51,941 nucleotides of DNA from contig URDY01000021.1 in NCBI GenBank assembly GCA_900546665.1, positions 1-51,941 of the forward strand, read 5' to 3'. Made by a program: the position numbers and the translations under genes. Positions 9,024 to 17,934 of this stretch are shown one piece after another. This stretch comes from an uncultured Paraprevotella sp. (GTDB taxonomy: Bacteria; Bacteroidota; Bacteroidia; Bacteroidales; Bacteroidaceae). Below the pieces are notes generated by a model. That model saw only the letters and a list, made by a program, of their open reading frames with translations, did no database searches and was not told the DNA's origin. Position 1 is the stretch's first letter; every line of letters starts with the position of its first letter.

Positions 9024-10733
9024 TTAGATCTGGCGGTAGTTATCCAACTGCTCGGCTGAGAATTTGCGGATAAAGTTGAAGTGCTTTTCTACTTCAGATT
9101 CAGCATAGTTGACATAGACATTCAAACTCTTTTCGAACAGATCCGGACGTTTTACGGCATCCTGCAACAACAGGTGAGACATGATCGTCACGGCAGCCAT
9201 TTCCATCAGACGGCGGGCAACGAAATCATGAAGCTCCTGGTTGGCGGCTTCCTTAACAGCGTTGGTGCAAGCATCAAACTTGTTGGCCATTTCCTTGATG
9301 CGGTTCATGATTTTTTCGTATTCCGGAGTAATGGCCTGCTGTTCAAACTCACGTATGGTGGCAATGTAGGCTCCGTTGGTTACATAGCGGATGGCTGCTA
9401 CAGTCTGCAACTGAGTGGTACCTTCGTAAATGGACGTGATACGGGCGTCGCGATAGATGCGCTGGCAGGCGTATTCCAGCATGAAACCGGAACCACCGTG
9501 GATCTGGATACCGTCATAGGCATTCTGGTTGGCATATTCTGAATTCATACCTTTGGCCAGAGGAGTGAAGCTGTCAGCCAACTTGGCATAACGCTTCTGT
9601 TCCTGACGTTCTTCCGGAGTCAGCTTGCGTTCGCGGGCAATGTCGTCCAATGCCTTGTAGATGTCTACGTAGCGTGAAGTCTGGTAAAGCAAGGCACGTC
9701 CGGCATCCAGTTTGGCTTTCATGATGGAAAGCATGTCGTATACGGCCGGGAAGTTGATGATGGCTTTTCCGAACTGCTCACGGTCTTTGGCGTATGCCAA
9801 CGCTTCGTTGTAGGCTGCCTGACTCAGACCGACAGACTGTGCGGCGATACCCAGGCGGGCGCCGTTCATCAGTGCCATGACGTATTTGATCAGACCTAAC
9901 TTGCGGTCGCCGCAAAGTTCAGCCTTGGCGTTTTTGTAAACCAGTTCGCAGGTTGGTGAACCGTGGATACCCATTTTGTTTTCAATGCGTCGTACGTCTA
10001 CACCACCGTCGTTTTTGTCATAAATAAACATGGAGAGGCCACGTCCGTCCTTGGTGCCTTCTTCTGAACGGGCCAGAACGAGATGGATGTTGGCATCGCC
10101 GTTGGTGATAAAACGTTTTACGCCGTTCAGGCGCCAGCAATTGTTGGCTTCATCATAGGTGGCCTTCAGCATGACGCTCTGAAGATCGGATCCGGCATCC
10201 GGCTCTGTCAGGTCCATTGACATGGTTTCACCGGCACAGACACGCGGGATAAAACGGCTGTGCTGGTCTTCATTACCGAATTCATAAAGGGTTTCGATAC
10301 AATCCTGCAGTGACCAGATGTTGCCGAAGCCAGCGTCTGCAGCTGCTACAATCTCTGCACACATGGTGTAAGGGGTGATCGGGAAATTCAGTCCGTTGTA
10401 GCGGCGTGGCATGGTCATACCGTTCATACCGGCCTGTACCATGGCATCAAGGTTTTCTTTTGTTCCGCTGGCATATTCCACACGGCCGTCGTGGCAGTGA
10501 GGACCTTCGGCATCCACACCTTCTGCATTGGGGGCAATCACGTTGGCCGTGATGTCGCCTACGATGTCCAGCACCTTGTCGTAAGAGTCCATTGCGTCCT
10601 CGAAGTCCACAGGTGCATAGTCGAATTCATCTTTGTCTTTGTAGTCGCGCTCTTTTAAGTCGACGATGCGCTTCATCATCGGATTGTTCAAGTGATACTT
10701 GAGTTCCGGAATATCTGAATAATAGTTAGCCAT
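9024..10733 (-). CDS. Acyl-CoA dehydrogenase, long form
   Basis: A 569-aa flavoenzyme that oxidises an acyl-CoA to its 2,3-enoyl form and passes electrons to ETF. The flavin/substrate signature MDLTEPDAGSDLQS lies near residues 175-190. Further motifs are RFITNGDANIHLVLARS (central beta domain), the helical segment AKDREQFGKAI, QIHGGSGFMLEY, and YEGTTQLQ, whose glutamate sits where many family members keep the catalytic base. The protein is longer than the roughly 380-aa core; the extra C-terminal helices after about residue 440 mark the long form found in many Bacteroidetes. It is the last gene of an etfB-etfA-dehydrogenase operon; only 3 bases separate it from etfA. The acyl substrate is not predictable from the sequence. 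Confidence 0.93.
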   Translation of the reverse strand: MANYYSDIPELKYHLNNPMMKRIVDLKERDYKDKDEFDYAPVDFEDAMDSYDKVLDIVGDITANVIAPNAEGVDAEGPHCHDGRVEYASGTKENLDAMVQAGMNGMTMPRRYNGLNFPITPYTMCAEIVAAADAGFGNIWSLQDCIETLYEFGNEDQHSRFIPRVCAGETMSMDLTEPDAGSDLQSVMLKATYDEANNCWRLNGVKRFITNGDANIHLVLARSEEGTKDGRGLSMFIYDKNDGGVDVRRIENKMGIHGSPTCELVYKNAKAELCGDRKLGLIKYVMALMNGARLGIAAQSVGLSQAAYNEALAYAKDREQFGKAIINFPAVYDMLSIMKAKLDAGRALLYQTSRYVDIYKALDDIARERKLTPEERQEQKRYAKLADSFTPLAKGMNSEYANQNAYDGIQIHGGSGFMLEYACQRIYRDARITSIYEGTTQLQTVAAIRYVTNGAYIATIREFEQQAITPEYEKIMNRIKEMANKFDACTNAVKEAANQELHDFVARRLMEMAAVTIMSHLLLQDAVKRPDLFEKSLNVYVNYAESEVEKHFNFIRKFSAEQLDNYRQI

Positions 10734-10736
10734 TTC

Positions 10737-11759
10737 TTACTTGCTGTTTTGTTTGTAATATTTAATGAGCTTCGGAACCACTTCTTCCACGGTGCCGTTG
10801 ATGACATAGTCGGCGATTGTGTTGATCGGTGCGTTCGGATCGCTGTTGATAGAAATGATGATACCGCTTTCCTTCATGCCGGCGATGTGCTGGATGGCAC
10901 CAGAAATACCACAGGCAATGTAGACTTTCGGACGGACAGTGACACCGGTTTGGCCGATTTGCAGATCGTGGTCGCAGAAACCGGCATCTACGGCAGCACG
11001 GCTGCCGCCTACTTCGCCGTGGATTTCCTTGGCCAGTTCGAACAGCATGTCGAAACCTTCCTTGCTGCCCATTCCGTATCCTCCGGCAATGATGATGGAG
11101 GCGCCTTTAAGGTTGTTCTTGGCTTTCTCTACATGGCGGTCGATGACTTTGACCACATAGTCGGTTTCGAGCACATATTTGGCTACGTCATGTACGATGA
11201 CTTCTCCCTTATAATCGGGATCCAGAATTTCAGCTTTCATGACGCCACTGCGTACGGTTGCCATTTGCGGGCGGTTTTCCGGATTGACGATGGTAGCCAC
11301 GATATTACCTCCGAAAGCAGGACGGATCTGATAAAGCAGGTTGTCGTAATGCTTGCCGGCTTTCTTGTCATCGTGAGGGCCTATTTCCAAAGCCGTACAG
11401 TCGGCTGTCAGTCCTGAATGAAGGGCTGAAGATACACGCGGTCCGAGGTCGCGACCTACAACGTCAGCACCCATCAGACAAATCTGGGGCTGCTCTTCCT
11501 TGAAGAGGTTGACCAATATGGAAGTATGCGGAAGTGAAGTATAAGGCGAAAGTCCTTCTGCATCGAAAATGTGCAGTTTGTCTACGCCGTATGGCAGAAT
11601 CTGTGCTTCCACTTTTCCACAGATCTGGCTGCCGGCTACGACCGCTTCGAGTTGTACGCCCAGAGTATTGGCTAACTTGCGGCCTTTGGTTAAAAGTTCC
11701 TGGCTTACTTCGGCTACAGTAGTGCCTTCAAGCTCGCAATATACAAATACGTTGTTCAT
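10737..11759 (-). CDS. etfA: Electron transfer flavoprotein, alpha subunit
   Basis: A 340-aa ETF alpha subunit, which binds FAD and with EtfB carries electrons from the acyl-CoA dehydrogenase encoded just downstream. The C-terminal FAD domain is clear: IIIAGGYGMGSKEGFDML, VGGSRAAVDAGF, QIGQTGVTVRPKVYIACGISGAIQH and SINSDPNAPI appear in the canonical order between about residues 220 and 310. The N-terminal adenine-nucleotide-like domain (residues 1-190) is also intact. It starts two bases after the etfB stop. This three-gene arrangement recurs in gut Bacteroides. Whether this pair is of the bifurcating type cannot be decided by eye. Confidence 0.95.
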   Translation of the reverse strand: MNNVFVYCELEGTTVAEVSQELLTKGRKLANTLGVQLEAVVAGSQICGKVEAQILPYGVDKLHIFDAEGLSPYTSLPHTSILVNLFKEEQPQICLMGADVVGRDLGPRVSSALHSGLTADCTALEIGPHDDKKAGKHYDNLLYQIRPAFGGNIVATIVNPENRPQMATVRSGVMKAEILDPDYKGEVIVHDVAKYVLETDYVVKVIDRHVEKAKNNLKGASIIIAGGYGMGSKEGFDMLFELAKEIHGEVGGSRAAVDAGFCDHDLQIGQTGVTVRPKVYIACGISGAIQHIAGMKESGIIISINSDPNAPINTIADYVINGTVEEVVPKLIKYYKQNSK

Positions 11760-11761
11760 GA

Positions 11762-12634
11762 TTATCCGATAGTATGATTAGCCAATAGTTCTTGAATCAG
11801 TCCCTCAATGTCGGCGTCTGATGACGTCAGCGTCTTGCTTTCCTTAGCCTTGAACACGATGTTCTGCACCTGTTTTACTTTAGTGGGCGAACCGCTCAGA
11901 CCACACTGTTTGAGATCTGCGTCGACATCGGCTGCACTGAACTGTCCAAGGGTCAGGTAAGGCTTTTTCTGGTATTCTTCAGCATAGGCCAGGCCTTCTG
12001 CCGGCATCTCCATCGGAGCCATGGCGCGTTTGTATTTCATGACCAGTTTGGCGTTGCGCGGACGGCAAGGAGCTGCGCTGCCATTGACGGTCAGTACGAT
12101 AGGTAATGGCGCTTCAACCGTTTCCACACCACCGTCAATGTGGCGCTTAACTGTCATTTTACCATCAGCGCATTTCAGAATCTCTTCTACGTAAGTGATT
12201 TGCGGCAAGCCTAGTTTCTGGGCTACCTGCGGGCCCACCTGGGCCGTATCGCCGTCGATGGCCTGACGGCCACCCAAAATGACGTCAGGAACACCTATTT
12301 TCTGGATGGTGGTGGCTAAAGCATAGCTTGTAGCCAATGTATCGGCACCGGCAAATGCACGGTCGCTCAGCAGGTAACCGCCGTCGGCACCACGATACAG
12401 ACTTTCGCGGATGATTTCAGCTGCACGCGGAGGTCCCATGGTTACGACAGTGACTGTAGAACCGGGATTCTGATCTTTCAGTCTCAACGCCTGTTCCAGG
12501 GCATTCAAGTCTTCCGGATTGAAAATGGCCGGAAGTGCGGAACGGTTGACCGTTCCTTCCGGAGTCATGGCATCCGGTCCCACATTGCGGGTGTCTGGCA
12601 CTTGTTTGGCAAGTACGATGATTTTTAAACTCAT
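11762..12634 (-). CDS. etfB: Electron transfer flavoprotein, beta subunit
   Basis: A 290-aa ETF beta subunit, first gene of the etfB-etfA-acyl-CoA dehydrogenase operon. Typical motifs are IVLAKQVPDTRNV at the N-terminus, NPEDLNALEQALRLKD near residue 40, VTVVTMGPPRAAEIIRESLYRG, GRQAIDGDTAQVGPQVAQKLGLPQ near 121-144, and VLTVNGSAAPCRPRNAKLV near 180. These form the AMP-binding domain that partners EtfA. Length is slightly above the roughly 255-aa norm, owing to a C-terminal extension after residue 250 that wraps EtfA in known structures. A TACATTTG promoter lies about 70 bases upstream. Confidence 0.95.
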   Translation of the reverse strand: MSLKIIVLAKQVPDTRNVGPDAMTPEGTVNRSALPAIFNPEDLNALEQALRLKDQNPGSTVTVVTMGPPRAAEIIRESLYRGADGGYLLSDRAFAGADTLATSYALATTIQKIGVPDVILGGRQAIDGDTAQVGPQVAQKLGLPQITYVEEILKCADGKMTVKRHIDGGVETVEAPLPIVLTVNGSAAPCRPRNAKLVMKYKRAMAPMEMPAEGLAYAEEYQKKPYLTLGQFSAADVDADLKQCGLSGSPTKVKQVQNIVFKAKESKTLTSSDADIEGLIQELLANHTIG

Positions 12635-12702
12635 AGTTCTATTATTCTTTAATTATCGTATGTTTGATAAGATTTGTTTTTCATTCTTTCCACAGATTCG
12701 GG

Positions 12703-12736
12703 CAAATGTACTTAAATTTTGCGGTATCGCCACAAA
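12703..12736 (-). promoter_or_regulatory. Promoter of the etfB operon
   Basis: On the minus strand TTTG (12733-12736), 22 bases, then TACATTTG (12703-12710). Spacing is slightly long, but both elements match the consensus. Confidence 0.6.
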
Positions 12737-12755
12737 AAAAATGATAAAAAAGTGT

Positions 12756-12783
12756 TTTGTCTGTTTAAAGTTACGTACTTTTG
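12756..12783 (+). promoter_or_regulatory. Promoter of the DUF6057 operon
   Basis: TTTG (12756-12759), 16 bases, then TACTTTTG (12776-12783), 28 bases before the ATG at 12811. The -7 box is perfect; the spacing is short. It is divergent from the etfB promoter. Confidence 0.6.
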
Positions 12784-12810
12784 TTTTCAATAAACTGAAG
12801 TTTGGAGAAT

Positions 12811-14412
12811 ATGGCAGCAACACGAAAAACACGACCGGATTCTGTATCCGGACGTTCTGTCCCGGCTTTTCTGAAGAGAATTAAAGTCTGTGTGGCTCAC
12901 TGTCCGCATGTAATGGTCTTTTTCTTTTTGGTATGGATATGGGCCGGCTTTTGGTATGATGACGTTTTCCTGATGGCGCGTGAATATAGCTTTTTTGCTT
13001 TTGACCGTCTTCTGATGCATCCGGTTTGGGAACAGCCTTATGGCAGTTTGTGGCTGGTGGGGCGTGCTCTGCTGGTCCTGTTTGCATGGCCTTGGATGGG
13101 AGGTCTTGTGCTGGCTGTGATATTGGCTTTGATGAGTTGGCTGACCGGATGTTTGTTCCGTTTGTCAGTACGTTGGCGTTTTCTGCAGTATATACCTGCT
13201 TTATGTTATCTGTACATTCTGACATGGACAGGCTTTGATGCTTATGTTTTTGCAGAGCCGGGTCGCATTTTGGGTATTCCTTTCTGTATGATGCTGATCC
13301 TGGCTTTGCAGGTAGGTTTCTTGCGGACTTTTACTCATCGTCATTTACCATGGATATGGAAGTGTCAGGCCGATGAAATCGGGCGATGGAACGGTGTGTG
13401 GACCGGATTGGTCCTGTTGGCTGTTGTTGGAGCTAGTCTGTATGGAAATCTGGTCAGACCCGAGGTGCGTGTGACAGCCCGTCTGCAGCGTCTGATGTGG
13501 AATCGTCAGTGGAATGAGATGAGCCGTACGGCTGAAGAGTGGAAGGGTAGTTGTCGTCCGGTGGCGGCATACCATGCCGTAGCACTTGTCCGAAACGGAC
13601 GGTTGCTGGATGATCTTTTCAAGGTGCGTTATGATTTTCAACCGATTCATCTGACTTCCCGTAAGGGGACGCCTTCCATCGGGCGGGAAATTTATGAAGC
13701 CGACTGTAACTTTCATGCTGGACTGATACAGGCGGCCTGCCGTAATGATATGGAGCAGATGACGTTGGACGGGATATCTACTGTGAGATTACGTCGTTTG
13801 GTCCGTTGTGCGCTTCTCCGTGGTGAGACGAATCTGGCTTTACGTTATCTGCTGGTTCTGTCACGACAGCCATTTGAAGATAAGTTTGTCGCCTGTTATC
13901 GTCGACTGGCTGCACATCCGGAGCAACTTCGGAAAGATCCGGAATTGGGGGATATTATGGAGACTGAGCCCTTGGAAGATCAGTTTGAAAGTGCTTTTAT
14001 GCGTCCTTTGTTTATCGGTTATTATTTGGGTATGAAACAGGCCCGAAACCGGAAATCCCACGATATGGCTACTGCTGCCAGTCTGTATGCCAGAATGTTG
14101 CCTCTGTTCCTTTATCGGGCTGCAGCTTATGCAGAATCGGGTTATTATCCTCCAGTGGTAGCTGATGCTTTGGGAATGATGAAAGCCGGAAATGTTCCGG
14201 CAGCGGCTTCATTCACTCATGTCGAGGCTCAGACTGGCCGTTATGTGAATTTTGCCCGGACGTTTTCGGGTACTGATACTTTGGCTATTTATCGGCAGGC
14301 AATCCGGCAGTTTGATGATTATAAGGGATATTATCCTTATTATTATTATTTTGGTCATCCAGAAAAGGATGAAACCGATTTGCAGGAACAAGAGAAAGGA
14401 GGAATCAACTGA
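12811..14412 (+). CDS. DUF6057 family integral membrane protein
   Basis: A 533-aa protein whose N-terminal 215 residues hold about six membrane helices (roughly 32-49, 78-94, 96-116, 124-141, 152-171, 194-212). The C-terminal 320 residues are soluble and rich in helix pairs of TPR character (QRLMWNRQWNEMSRTAEEW, ALLRGETNLALRYLLVLSR). It matches the layout of the Bacteroidales DUF6057 family, whose function is unknown. The start is set at 12811, after GGAG and a TACTTTTG promoter; a TTG at 12802 would add three residues. Its stop overlaps the start of the next gene (TGATG), implying translational coupling with the haem-motif lipoprotein. I infer that the two work together at the envelope. Confidence 0.85.
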   Translation: MAATRKTRPDSVSGRSVPAFLKRIKVCVAHCPHVMVFFFLVWIWAGFWYDDVFLMAREYSFFAFDRLLMHPVWEQPYGSLWLVGRALLVLFAWPWMGGLVLAVILALMSWLTGCLFRLSVRWRFLQYIPALCYLYILTWTGFDAYVFAEPGRILGIPFCMMLILALQVGFLRTFTHRHLPWIWKCQADEIGRWNGVWTGLVLLAVVGASLYGNLVRPEVRVTARLQRLMWNRQWNEMSRTAEEWKGSCRPVAAYHAVALVRNGRLLDDLFKVRYDFQPIHLTSRKGTPSIGREIYEADCNFHAGLIQAACRNDMEQMTLDGISTVRLRRLVRCALLRGETNLALRYLLVLSRQPFEDKFVACYRRLAAHPEQLRKDPELGDIMETEPLEDQFESAFMRPLFIGYYLGMKQARNRKSHDMATAASLYARMLPLFLYRAAAYAESGYYPPVVADALGMMKAGNVPAAASFTHVEAQTGRYVNFARTFSGTDTLAIYRQAIRQFDDYKGYYPYYYYFGHPEKDETDLQEQEKGGIN

Positions 14413-15986
14413 TGAAACAGCAGAAAGAGACCCGTAGGGGGATAATAAGCAGATGTATGAATATGGGGATTGTAGCTGTTAGCCTGTTCGCTTTGGCAGG
14501 TTGTCAGTATGAAGCTTCGGTACCGGATTCTTTTTCGGAAACATCAGAGAAACCGCAATTGTTTCCGGATTATACCGATGTGACCTGTCCGGTGAATATA
14601 GCCCCTTTGAATTTCAGTATTCTTAATACCTGTCGGCAATGTATAGCCGAAGTGTGCGGACGGCATGATACGCTTGTTGTCGGTGGAGGTGCAGACGGCA
14701 AGATAGTGTTTGAACCGGATGCCTGGCGTGATCTTACGGCACGTTATGCAGGAGACAGTCTGACAGTCCGTCTTTATGTGGAGCGAAATGGAAACTGGCA
14801 GCGTTTGGCACCTTATAAACTGTATGTGGCAGCTGAGCCCATAGACAGTTTCCTGTCGTACCGTCTGATCGAACCCGGTTATATTCCTTATCGCAGATTG
14901 GGACTTTATCAGCGTAATCTGACTGATTTTGAAGTCCGTCCCATATATGAGAATAATATAGTGTCTGACAATCAGCAGAATCATTGCATCAATTGTCATA
15001 ACTATCAGAATTACGGTACTTCAAGGATGCTTTTCCATGTCCGTGAAAATCATGGCGGTACAGTGGTAGCTGATAACGGGCATTTGGAAAAATTCGATTT
15101 TAAACTGGACAGCCTGACAGGGGGTGCCGTTTATCCTGCATGGCATCCTGTCAAGCCGTGGGTGGTATTCTCCAGCAATTTTACCGGTCAGTCATTCCAT
15201 CTTTATCATCCTGAAAAAGTGGAAGTACTCGATATGGCTTCCGATTTGATCTTTTTTGATCTGAAAGAAGGTGTGGTACGTCATATTCTGAAGACAGATA
15301 CGGTTATGGAAACATTTCCTCATTGGAGTCCGGATGGTAAGCGTTTGTATTTTACGGCTGCCCGTGTTCCGGAAATGAGCGGAATGAACAAAGAGGAAAG
15401 AGATGTTTATACAACCGAGCATTATCGGGATATCCGCTATGATGTCATGTATATGGATTTTGATGAGCAGACCGGACAGTTCAGTTCGCCGGTCGTGCTT
15501 ATTAACTGCTCTGCGGAGAAAAAGAGTGCATCCGTTGCACGGATAAGTCCGGACGGACGTTATCTGCTTTATACTTTGGCCGATTATGGCCAGTTCCATA
15601 TTTGGCATAAGAGTGCTGATCTGTGGGTGCACGATCTGGTTACAGATAAGGACTATCCGTTGGAAGCAGCCAATAGCCGTGATGTGGAAAGTTATCATTC
15701 ATGGAGCAGCAACGGACGCTGGATTGCTTTCAGTTCGCGCCGTGATGACGGTAATTATACGCGTGTTTATCTGGCTTACTTTGATCGTGATGGTCGGGCA
15801 CATAAAGCCTTGATGTTGCCTCAGGCTGATCCGGAGCAGAATATCCTGTTGCTGAAAAGTTATAATGTGCCGGAACTGACCCGTGAACCGGTACGTATCC
15901 CGATGGAGGATTTTGAGCAGACGGTGTATGGACAGCAAGGACGCAAGGTGCGTTTTGATTCAAAGTCTATGCTTGGAAACAGATAA
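14412..15986 (+). CDS. PD40/TolB-like lipoprotein with CXXCH haem motif
   Basis: A 524-aa predicted lipoprotein: lipobox LFALAGC with the lipidated cysteine at residue 31. After an N-terminal beta domain, a single CINCH motif (C192-H196, context QNHCINCHNYQNYG) fits covalent c-type haem attachment. It is followed by a WD40-like beta-propeller with PD40 repeats (TFPHWSPDGKRLYFTAAR, ARISPDGRYLLYTLADYG, YHSWSSNGRWIAFSSRRDDG). Related Bacteroides proteins are often labelled TolB-like or cytochrome c biogenesis proteins, without proven function. The start overlaps the stop of the DUF6057 gene by one base. The next gene, a tandem esterase, follows after 31 bases, so the three probably form one operon. 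Whether haem is really attached is inference; a CXXCH could instead bind a metal. Confidence 0.85.
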   Translation: MKQQKETRRGIISRCMNMGIVAVSLFALAGCQYEASVPDSFSETSEKPQLFPDYTDVTCPVNIAPLNFSILNTCRQCIAEVCGRHDTLVVGGGADGKIVFEPDAWRDLTARYAGDSLTVRLYVERNGNWQRLAPYKLYVAAEPIDSFLSYRLIEPGYIPYRRLGLYQRNLTDFEVRPIYENNIVSDNQQNHCINCHNYQNYGTSRMLFHVRENHGGTVVADNGHLEKFDFKLDSLTGGAVYPAWHPVKPWVVFSSNFTGQSFHLYHPEKVEVLDMASDLIFFDLKEGVVRHILKTDTVMETFPHWSPDGKRLYFTAARVPEMSGMNKEERDVYTTEHYRDIRYDVMYMDFDEQTGQFSSPVVLINCSAEKKSASVARISPDGRYLLYTLADYGQFHIWHKSADLWVHDLVTDKDYPLEAANSRDVESYHSWSSNGRWIAFSSRRDDGNYTRVYLAYFDRDGRAHKALMLPQADPEQNILLLKSYNVPELTREPVRIPMEDFEQTVYGQQGRKVRFDSKSMLGNR

Positions 15987-16017
15987 AATCTATTAGAAAT
16001 AAAATAATCAGACAATT

Positions 16018-17664
16018 ATGAAACAAAATTGGAAATATGTCCTTAGTGCATGTTTGATGAGTGGCCCGTTTTTTCAGATCCAGGCACAGAATAAGTTTGT
16101 GCCAATGGAAGATGTGAATCAGGTTGTAGATCTGACATTAGATAGTCTTGAACAGGCCAATACCATGCGTCCGGTTCCGGGATCATCCCGACGTGGAGAT
16201 CATCCGGTGCTCTTTTTGGTTGGTAATTCAACCATGAGGACGGGTACTAAAGGCAATGGTGACAATGGACAGTGGGGATGGGGACATGAAGTACCTCAAT
16301 ATTTTGATTCCAATAAAATAACCGTAGAGAACCATGCCTTGGGAGGAACAAGCAGTCGTACATTCTACAAGCAGTTGTGGCCCGCAGTGAAAAAAGGAAT
16401 ACGTAAGGGTGATTATGTGATCATTGAACTGGGGCATAATGATAATGGGCCTTTTGACAGTGGCCGGGCCAGAGCCAGTATACGCGGCATTAGTCCGACG
16501 GATTCTTTGGTGGTGACCATAAAGGAGACCGGGCGTCAGGATACGGTCTACAGTTACGGTGAATATCTTCGGCGTTTTGTAAAAGAATGTAAGGCACTTG
16601 GAGCCCAGCCTGTTTTACTTTCACTTACTCCGCGTAATGCTTGGGACGAGAAGAATCCCGGCCATATAGTCCGTGTGAATGAAACATTCGGACTTTGGGC
16701 ACGTCAGGTCGCTGAGGAACAGGATATTCCTTTTGTAGATCTGAATGACTGGACGGCCAAACGCTTTGAGTGTTTTTCGGCTTGGAAAGTCAATTATCAT
16801 TTCTATCTGGATAAGATACATACCAGCCTTTTCGGTGCTGCCCTGAATGCCCGTTCTGCTGCAGAAGGATTGGCCGCCTCTACGCACCCTGCCTTGAAAG
16901 GTTTACAGGATTGTCTGGTTAATCTGGAACTTCCGACAGCCAGTGTCAAGCGTGAAGAAGGAAAGCCTGTGCTTTTTATTACCGGAGATTCTACAGTCAA
17001 GAATGAAGATAAGGATCCTGATGGAATGTGGGGATGGGGCAGCCAGGCTTCAACAGTGTTTGATACCGATAAAATAACGATTGCCAATGAGGCCAAGGCT
17101 GGACGTAGCACGCGTACGTTCCTGGAAGAAGGCCGTTGGGAAAGGGTTTATAATGCGATCCGACCCGGAGATTTTGTGCTGATACAGTTCGGCCATAATG
17201 ATATCGGCGATATCGACAAGGGAAAGGCTCGTGGCGTGATAGCCTGCGCGGAAGACACCAGTCATGTTTATCGTGTACGAACGGCTAATGCAGTCCGTAA
17301 TGAAGTGATTTATTCATTTGGCTGGTATCTTAAGAAGTTTATTGATGATGTTCGTGAGAAGAGGGGGATTCCGATACTCTTGTCGTTGACACCACGTAAC
17401 GAATGGCCGGACGGGAAAATCGAACGTCGGAATTCCAGTTATGGCAAATGGTACCGGCAGGTGGTTGCTGAAACTGCTGTAGAATTTGTGGATGTACACA
17501 ATCTGACTGCGGACACGCTGGATCAGATGGGTCGTGAGGCAGCCAAAGCCTATTACAATCATGATCATACGCATACGTCTCTGAAGGGAGCGCAGCTGAA
17601 TGCTCAAAGTGTAGCTAAAGGGTTGAGGCTAATAGACAGCCCATTAGCAGAATACCTCAAATGA
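16018..17664 (+). CDS. Secreted protein with two SGNH/GDSL esterase domains (rhamnogalacturonan acetylesterase-like)
   Basis: A 548-aa exported protein (signal peptide about 1-23, ending FQIQAQ). It is built from two homologous SGNH hydrolase domains of the rhamnogalacturonan acetylesterase type, about residues 60-290 and 317-540. Each has the four blocks: nucleophile block GNSTMRTG and GDSTVKNE; GGTSSRTF and AGRSTRTF; GHNDNGPF and GHNDIGDI; and the catalytic DKIHTS and DHTHTS. The first domain has Asn in place of the usual Asp before the nucleophilic Ser, but its Ser, Asn and Asp/His all remain, so both sites could be active. The expected reaction is removal of acetyl groups from pectic or other polysaccharides in the periplasm or at the surface. 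It is the third gene of the DUF6057 operon, not part of a visible polysaccharide utilisation locus. Confidence 0.9.
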   Translation: MKQNWKYVLSACLMSGPFFQIQAQNKFVPMEDVNQVVDLTLDSLEQANTMRPVPGSSRRGDHPVLFLVGNSTMRTGTKGNGDNGQWGWGHEVPQYFDSNKITVENHALGGTSSRTFYKQLWPAVKKGIRKGDYVIIELGHNDNGPFDSGRARASIRGISPTDSLVVTIKETGRQDTVYSYGEYLRRFVKECKALGAQPVLLSLTPRNAWDEKNPGHIVRVNETFGLWARQVAEEQDIPFVDLNDWTAKRFECFSAWKVNYHFYLDKIHTSLFGAALNARSAAEGLAASTHPALKGLQDCLVNLELPTASVKREEGKPVLFITGDSTVKNEDKDPDGMWGWGSQASTVFDTDKITIANEAKAGRSTRTFLEEGRWERVYNAIRPGDFVLIQFGHNDIGDIDKGKARGVIACAEDTSHVYRVRTANAVRNEVIYSFGWYLKKFIDDVREKRGIPILLSLTPRNEWPDGKIERRNSSYGKWYRQVVAETAVEFVDVHNLTADTLDQMGREAAKAYYNHDHTHTSLKGAQLNAQSVAKGLRLIDSPLAEYLK

Positions 17665-17799
17665 TATGAAAGTAATAATATAAGTGGAGAATCTGAAAAG
17701 ATTAAAAATACGGTTCTCTTCTGACTGACTGTAATAATCATCGGAAGAAACCTTATCTATAAATAATCTGTATCATACCATTTTTATGGATGATAAAAG

Positions 17800-17844
17800 A
17801 AATAATCCTGTCATGACTCTTGGAAGAGTATGGCAGGATTATTT
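17800..17844 (+). terminator. Terminator after the tandem esterase gene
   Basis: AAATAATCCTG and CAGGATTATTT pair, extended inward by an imperfect CAT/ATG and CTCTT/AAGAG stem. The hairpin runs into TTTTGTG on the plus strand. Confidence 0.7.
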
Positions 17845-17874
17845 TTGTGTTTCAGTTCAAGTGTTTTTGGTTTT

Positions 17875-17908
17875 GGGTTCTTTCTGATCTGTTAGTCAGG
17901 AAGAACCC
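17875..17908 (-). terminator. Hairpin near the end of the 980-aa protein gene
   Basis: GGGTTCTTTCTGA pairs with TCAGGAAGAACCC (12 of 13 positions, 8-base loop), 27 bases after the minus-strand stop. There is no U-run on the minus strand, so its role as a terminator is uncertain. Confidence 0.4.
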
Positions 17909-17934
17909 TGGTCTGTTTGAACTTGTCTGATTGT

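Noticed and set aside
10749..11417. A 222-codon plus-strand frame
   Set aside because: It lies wholly antisense to etfA, whose motifs are clear; it is a codon-bias shadow.
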